From the NCBI RefSeq assembly GCF_900115545.1, contig NZ_FOWV01000001.1, positions 868,001-932,000 on the forward strand: a DNA stretch of 64,000 nucleotides, written 5' to 3'. This DNA is from Ralstonia sp. NFACC01 (GTDB lineage Bacteria > Pseudomonadota > Gammaproteobacteria > Burkholderiales > Burkholderiaceae). Under the pieces are notes generated by a model, which was given only the letters and a program-made list of their open reading frames with translations, ran no database searches and had not been told where the DNA came from. Below are positions 59,717 through 64,000 of this stretch, in pieces (the first letter of the stretch is position 1; each line of letters opens with the position of its first letter). Made by a program: the position numbers and the translations under genes.

Positions 59717-60532
59717 TTAACGCAGCATCGCCGACATGGCGGAGAGGCTGTTGAGCATGCGCACGGCATGTTCCACGGAGTCGGCGGCGAAGCGGAGCAT
59801 CGTGCCGTCGACGCGCTCCAGGGCGGGCCATTGGCAGAACAGGTCGGCCAATGCGGGCGTTTGCGTTTGCAGGCGGCACACGATCGGTGCCTGGAGGCGC
59901 AGCGGCATGCTGAAATGGCCTCGCCGCACCGTGGCTTTCACCGCTGCGTAGATGGCCTCGCACGACTGCTCGGGCGAGAGCGATGTGCCGGCGTTCTGCC
60001 CTTCGGCCTGCTTGGTTTCGACGAACGTGGTGTGCGGCAGCAGCGGCTTGGTTTCCTTGATGAACACATCGTCGCCGCTGGCAACGGCCACCGGCACGCC
60101 GCGCTCGCCGGCCAGGGCGCCGTAGAGGCCGGCTTCGCCCAGTTCCTGTTCGTTGAACCAGACGCGCGCAAACGCAAAGCTGTTGATGGTATGCGCCAGC
60201 ACACCGCGGCTGCCGGCACGGGCGTGGTAGCCGATCATGCAGACGGCATCGCAGCCGTCCACGCCGGCCATCATGCTCAGGTAACGCGGCTTGCCGAGAA
60301 CGAAGCGTGCGCGGCGGTCGATGGAATCGGGGATGAGGTTGCGGAAACCTCCGTGCGAATCGTTGACCAGCACGTCCGTAGCGCCACCGTCGAAGGCACC
60401 ACGCACGGCGGCGTCGGCTTCGGCGGTCATCCAGCGGCGGGCGCGTTCGTATTCGCCGTTGCCGGCGCGCGTCTGCTCGGGGTGGAACACGTTGGCCACG
60501 CCTTCGATGTCGGCGGAGATCAGGATTCGCAT
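59717..60532 (-). CDS. dppA: D-aminopeptidase, M55 family (DppA-like)
   Basis: The 271-residue zinc peptidase has the M55 metal ligands in place as known for Bacillus DppA: Asp8 and Glu10 (ADIEG), His60 (NDSHGG), His103 (GYHARAG) and Glu133 (LGEAG), with the catalytic-site His114 in AHTINS. Members cleave peptides with D-amino acids at the N-terminus, such as D-Ala-D-Ala. It lies 9 bp downstream of a P1 peptidase and the Gsi-type transporter, so it is likely the last step in use of imported D-peptides. The symbol follows Bacillus and is unrelated to E. coli DppA. Confidence 0.93.
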   Translation of the reverse strand: MRILISADIEGVANVFHPEQTRAGNGEYERARRWMTAEADAAVRGAFDGGATDVLVNDSHGGFRNLIPDSIDRRARFVLGKPRYLSMMAGVDGCDAVCMIGYHARAGSRGVLAHTINSFAFARVWFNEQELGEAGLYGALAGERGVPVAVASGDDVFIKETKPLLPHTTFVETKQAEGQNAGTSLSPEQSCEAIYAAVKATVRRGHFSMPLRLQAPIVCRLQTQTPALADLFCQWPALERVDGTMLRFAADSVEHAVRMLNSLSAMSAMLR

Positions 60533-60541
60533 GAGGTCAGG

Positions 60542-61567
60542 TCAGAGCAATTCGGTCAGTGCGCGGCGCGTGTTGCCGTCGCGGCCGGTGACGGCCGTCG
60601 CGTGGAACAGCGCGTGCGCGATGGCTTGTTCGACGCTGTCGGCGGCGGCCTGGAACAGCGGGTCGAGGTGCGATTCGTGTGTCATGGCGACGGCCGGCAT
60701 GGCGCGGCTGCCTTCGTGCGGCACGGTGTATGCGGTGGAGAATGCCAGCGCGATGTCGCCGCTGCCATGGCCGAAGACGGACCCGGTGCGTGCCAGACCG
60801 GCGCCCGCGCGCAAAGCGAGGCGGCGCAACTGGCGCGCGTCGAGCGGCGCGTCGGTGGCAAGCAGCATGATGATCGAGCCCTTCTCCGGCTCCGGTGTGC
60901 CGGCGGCCAGCGCTTTCGCTAGCGCCGCACCGACGTGGCGCCCAGCAAGCGTCAGGTTTTCCGTCACACCAAAGTTGGACAGCACCAGCGCGCCGACCGT
61001 GCGCTGCGCGCCGTCGGCGAGCGTCACCACGCGCGAAGCCGAGCCGATACCACCTTTCACGCCAAACGAGGACATCCCCCGCCCTGCCCCCACCGCGCCC
61101 TGCTCGAACGTTTCGGCTGCCGCAGCGCAGGCCGCATCGTAGTGCACATCCTGCACAGCAAATGCTTGCAGGTCGTTCAGGTAGCCGTCGTTGCATTCGA
61201 AGACGAGCGGATTGACGGTCGACCATGCGCGACCGATCTGCGGGTTGGCCGCAACCGCCTGGCGGATCTGCGCCTGCGCCACGGCGCCCACGGCAAACGT
61301 GTTGGTCAGCGCAATCGGCGTTTCCAGCACGCCCAGCTCATCCACCTGCACCAGGCCGATGCTCTTGCCGAAGCCGTTAAGTACGACGCTGGCGGCCGGC
61401 ACCTTGTCGAGGAACGGGTCCCCGGCGTGCGGGCGTACCACGGTCACGCCGGTCTGGATGTCGCCGCCGGCAATCGTGGCGTGGCCGACGGCGACGCCAG
61501 CCACGTCGGTGATGCTGTTGCGTGTGCCGGCCGGCAGAGCGCCAATGTGCGGAAGGCTCAAAGACAT
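60542..61567 (-). CDS. P1-family peptidase (DmpA/BapA-type aminopeptidase)
   Basis: The 341-residue N-terminal-nucleophile enzyme is probably self-cleaved. The expected cleavage is before Ser231 in EKG-SIIMLLATDAPL, generating two chains with the new N-terminal serine as nucleophile, as shown for DmpA. The protein begins LPAGTRNSITDVAGVAVGHATI and has GAGRGMSSFGVKGGIGSASRVV, both family signatures. P1 peptidases release N-terminal D- or beta-amino acids. Its place between an M55 D-aminopeptidase and the permeases supports a D-peptide or beta-peptide route. Confidence 0.9.
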   Translation of the reverse strand: MSLSLPHIGALPAGTRNSITDVAGVAVGHATIAGGDIQTGVTVVRPHAGDPFLDKVPAASVVLNGFGKSIGLVQVDELGVLETPIALTNTFAVGAVAQAQIRQAVAANPQIGRAWSTVNPLVFECNDGYLNDLQAFAVQDVHYDAACAAAAETFEQGAVGAGRGMSSFGVKGGIGSASRVVTLADGAQRTVGALVLSNFGVTENLTLAGRHVGAALAKALAAGTPEPEKGSIIMLLATDAPLDARQLRRLALRAGAGLARTGSVFGHGSGDIALAFSTAYTVPHEGSRAMPAVAMTHESHLDPLFQAAADSVEQAIAHALFHATAVTGRDGNTRRALTELL

Positions 61568-61577
61568 GCGAACCAAC

Positions 61578-62477
61578 TCAGCGGCGATCGATCTTCGGAT
61601 CCAGCGCATCGCGCAGGCCGTCGCCCAGCAGGTTGAATGCCAGCACGGTCAGGAAGATGGCCAGGCTCGGGAAGATGGCCACATGCGGCGCGGTCACCAT
61701 GTCGGCGCGCGCCTCGTTGAGCATCGCGCCCCACTCCGGCGTGGGCGGCTGGGCGCCCAGGCCCAGGAACGAGAGGCTCGCCGCGGTGATGATCGAGGTA
61801 CCGATCCGCATCGAGAAGTACACGACGATGGACGAAATCGTGCCCGGCAGGATGTGCCGCATGATGATTGTCCAGTCGGATGCGCCGATGCTGCGTGCGG
61901 CTTCCACATACGTCAGGTGCTTGAGCATGAGCGTATTGCCGCGCACCAGCCGCGCAAATGCTGGAATGCTGAACACCGCCACGGCGAAGATCACGTTGAT
62001 CATGCCGTTGCCCAGGATGGCCACGATGCCGATGGCCAGCAGAATGCCGGGGAAGGCGAACAGCACGTCGGAAATGCGCATGACGATGCGGTCCCACCAC
62101 CCTTCGTAGTAGCCGGCCAGCAGGCCGAGCATGGTGCCCACGATGGCGCCGATGATGACCGACACGAAGCCCGCTTCCAGCGAGATGCGCGTGCCCATCA
62201 GGATGCGGCTGAAGATGTCGCGGCCCAGCGAATCGACGCCGAACCAATGCTGCGCCGACGGGCCCGCGTTGAGCGCGTCGTAATCGAAATAGTTTTCCGG
62301 GTCGAACGGCACGATGTGCGGCGCGAGGATGGCGATCACCGCCAGCGCGATCACGAACACACCGGCGCCCATCGCCAGATGCTGCTTGCGGAACTTGCGC
62401 CAGAATTCGGTCCACGGGGTGCGGACAGGTTCGCTGGCGGCTTGCGGCACAACGGCCGGACTGGTTACCTGGGTCAT
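61578..62477 (-). CDS. gsiD: Peptide/glutathione ABC transporter permease, DppC/GsiD type
   Basis: The 299-residue inner membrane permease has an N-terminal helix ([23 protein letters not shown]), about five more hydrophobic segments, and the EAA-like loop [21 protein letters not shown] that contacts the ATPase. The C-terminal [17 protein letters not shown] is typical of DppC/OppC/GsiD. It pairs with the upstream DppB-type permease (10 bp before). The ATPase subunit gene is not in this window and probably lies beyond the right edge, as in gsiABCD. Confidence 0.92.
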   Translation of the reverse strand: MTQVTSPAVVPQAASEPVRTPWTEFWRKFRKQHLAMGAGVFVIALAVIAILAPHIVPFDPENYFDYDALNAGPSAQHWFGVDSLGRDIFSRILMGTRISLEAGFVSVIIGAIVGTMLGLLAGYYEGWWDRIVMRISDVLFAFPGILLAIGIVAILGNGMINVIFAVAVFSIPAFARLVRGNTLMLKHLTYVEAARSIGASDWTIIMRHILPGTISSIVVYFSMRIGTSIITAASLSFLGLGAQPPTPEWGAMLNEARADMVTAPHVAIFPSLAIFLTVLAFNLLGDGLRDALDPKIDRR

Positions 62478-62487
62478 GGCCGTCTCC

Positions 62488-63411
62488 TTACTTCTTGTAG
62501 CGGATGGTCGGGTTGATCACGGTGTACAGCATGTCCACCACCAGGTTGATCAGGATGAACTCCAGCGAGAACAGCAGCACCTCGGCCTGGATGACCGGGT
62601 AGTCGCGCATCTCCACCGCATCCACCAGCAGGCGACCGAGGCCCGGCCAGTTGAACACCTTTTCCACGACGATCGAGCCGCCCAGCAGAAAGCCGAACTG
62701 CAGGCCCATCATCGTCACGACCGGGATCATCGCATTGCGCAGGCAATGCTTGATGACCACTACCGTCTCGCGCACGCCCTTGGCACGGGCGGTGCGCACG
62801 AAATCTTCCTGCAGCACTTCCACAAACGATGCACGCGTGAAGCGCGCCATCACGGCGGCCACCGCAGCGCCCAGCGTGAGCGACGGCAGGACGTAGTGCT
62901 TCCAGGTGTCCGCACCGATGGACGGAAGCCAGCCGAGCTGCACCGAGAAGACTTCCATGAACAGCATGCCCAGCGCGAATGCGGGGAACGAGATGCCGGA
63001 CACGGCGAGCGTCATGCCCAGACGGTCCGGCCACTTGTTGCGCCATACGGCAGACGTGATGCCGATCACCATGCCGAAGATCACCGCCCAGACCATGCTG
63101 GCAATCGTCAGGTTGAGCGTGGGCCAGAAGCGCTCGCCAATCTCTTCGCTCACCGGTCGCTTGGTGCGGATCGAGTTGCCGAACTCGCCGCGCAGCGCGT
63201 TGGCGAAGAAGCGCACGAACTGCTCGTGCATCGGCTTATCAAGCCCGAGGTCAGCACGGACCAGCTCGACGGTGGCCGGGTCCGCTTCGGGGCCCGCAGC
63301 CAGTCGCGCCGGGTCGCCCGGCAACAGGTGCACGAACAGGAACACCAACACTGCCACGATCAGCAGTGTCGGGATCACGCCCAGCACACGTTTAATGAAG
63401 TAGTTCAGCAT
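62488..63411 (-). CDS. gsiC: Peptide/glutathione ABC transporter permease, DppB/GsiC type
   Basis: The 307-residue permease begins with the membrane helix [27 protein letters not shown], where L-P-G-D-P is the DppB signature. It has the EAA-like loop [31 protein letters not shown] and ends [21 protein letters not shown]. It forms the heterodimeric channel with the next gene. It follows the binding-protein gene by 70 bp. Confidence 0.92.
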   Translation of the reverse strand: MLNYFIKRVLGVIPTLLIVAVLVFLFVHLLPGDPARLAAGPEADPATVELVRADLGLDKPMHEQFVRFFANALRGEFGNSIRTKRPVSEEIGERFWPTLNLTIASMVWAVIFGMVIGITSAVWRNKWPDRLGMTLAVSGISFPAFALGMLFMEVFSVQLGWLPSIGADTWKHYVLPSLTLGAAVAAVMARFTRASFVEVLQEDFVRTARAKGVRETVVVIKHCLRNAMIPVVTMMGLQFGFLLGGSIVVEKVFNWPGLGRLLVDAVEMRDYPVIQAEVLLFSLEFILINLVVDMLYTVINPTIRYKK

Positions 63412-63481
63412 GGCAAATCCACCGCAGGCGGCAATTCAATGGCCCGCGCAACAGGTGCGCGGGCCGGTACGGCAATGAGAC

Positions 63482-64000
63482 TTATTGCTTGATGTCGATG
63501 TCGTCGAAGCTGAACGAACCATCCGGTGCCACGTAGGCACCCGACAGACGCTTCGAGCGCGCGTAGACGATCTTCTCCGTCACCAGGAAGGCCCACGGTG
63601 CGTCTTCCCAGATGCGCTTCTGAGCATCGGTGTAGAGCTTCGACTTTTCAGCGCGATCGGTCGTGCGCAGTGCGCCGGCGATGTCGGCATCCACCTGCTC
63701 GTTCTTGTAGTACGCGGTGTTGAACGACTTGGGCGGCATGGCTTCGGATGCCAGCAACGGACGCAGCGCCCAATCCGACTCACCCGTAGACGACGACCAG
63801 CCTGCGTAGTACATGCGCACGCCGGCGTCTTCCGGCTTGGGCACGCTTTCCACGCGCTCGACGCGCTGGCCGGCTTCCAGCGCCAGCACCGAAGTCTTGA
63901 TGCCGACCTGGGCCAGTTGCTGCTGCACGAACTGGATGATCTTTTGTGCGGTCGTGTGGTTATAGGCCGACCACAGTTGCGTCTCGAAGCCGTCCGGATA
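63482..64000 (-). CDS. gsiB: Peptide/glutathione ABC transporter substrate-binding protein, C-terminal part (5' end outside window)
   Basis: The frame is open to the right edge (first visible residues YPDGFETQLWSAYNHTTAQK), so only about 172 C-terminal residues are seen. ARSKRLSGAYVAPDGSFSFDDIDIKQ is the usual end of family 5 binding proteins (GsiB, DppA), and IQFVQQQLAQVGIKTSVLALEAGQ and PWAFLVTEKIVYARSK are typical. It feeds the two permeases downstream. Glutathione or dipeptide specificity cannot be decided from this part. Confidence 0.9.
   Translation of the reverse strand, partial: YPDGFETQLWSAYNHTTAQKIIQFVQQQLAQVGIKTSVLALEAGQRVERVESVPKPEDAGVRMYYAGWSSSTGESDWALRPLLASEAMPPKSFNTAYYKNEQVDADIAGALRTTDRAEKSKLYTDAQKRIWEDAPWAFLVTEKIVYARSKRLSGAYVAPDGSFSFDDIDIKQ

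Noticed and set aside
59414-59720. Small plus-strand frames over the REP-like element
   Set aside because: They are translations of inverted-repeat DNA (Lys/Arg/Phe-rich) with no ribosome-binding site.

Overview
The window is one contiguous piece of a high-GC betaproteobacterial chromosome. Gene content and order (guaB-guaA, ratA-rnfH/smpB, ppsA/ppsR, a 15-gene rpsB-to-rnhB cell-envelope block, def-ligA-zipA-smc, and dapC-dapD-yffB-dapE-prmB) fit the Ralstonia/Cupriavidus group, most likely Ralstonia. That assignment is inferred from synteny and protein character; no search was run. I see no rRNA, tRNA, CRISPR array, insertion sequence, prophage or origin. The window looks like core chromosome with small accessory patches.

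Layout. 1-3353: the end of a helix-turn-helix regulator, a propeller-like protein, and a MarR-controlled unit (marR, a small membrane gene frameshifted in a G9 tract, an MFS exporter). 3422-7962: cspA, a small zinc-ribbon-like protein, then guaB, a membrane protein and guaA for GMP synthesis. 8117-12531: a DMT permease, a DUF4124 protein, ratA-rnfH divergent from smpB, and a stomatin/NfeD pair. 12697-16166: PEP synthase and its regulatory kinase, divergently transcribed across an intergenic region with paired 18-bp repeats. 16239-19869: an accessory three-gene operon (M24-like peptidase; a fused epoxide-hydrolase-like/SDR protein; a protein with a ferritin-like di-iron ligand pattern). 20012-35994, all on the minus strand: rpsB, tsf, pyrH, frr, uppS, cdsA, dxr, rseP, bamA, skp, lpxD, fabZ, lpxA, lpxB, rnhB and an RNA methyltransferase. 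36299-41781, plus strand: map, glnD and an RluF-like pseudouridine synthase carrying a 387-residue repetitive N-terminal extension. 41856-50758, minus strand: a lipoprotein hydrolase, def, ligA, a ZipA-like gene and smc. 51010-58718: an exported hydrolase, a DMT exporter, and the lysine/DAP genes with a CYTH protein and prmB. 58719-59716: two gene-poor gaps around a small lipoprotein. 59717-64000: an M55 D-aminopeptidase, a P1/DmpA peptidase and a Gsi/Dpp-type peptide ABC transporter running off the right edge.

The most unexplained element is between the convergent genes prmB and the small lipoprotein gene. Twelve copies of a 9-bp palindrome (consensus GTTC-N-GAAC) occur at an almost constant 21-22 bp step (58728-58981). 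That is two helical turns, so all copies lie on about one face of the DNA. The adjacent lipoprotein has a six-cysteine pattern like the peritrophin-A (CBM14) chitin-binding domain. Other accessory signals are the EphD-like fusion operon with its probable operator, the RluF arginine/aspartate repeat, and a REP-like element at 59492-59645.
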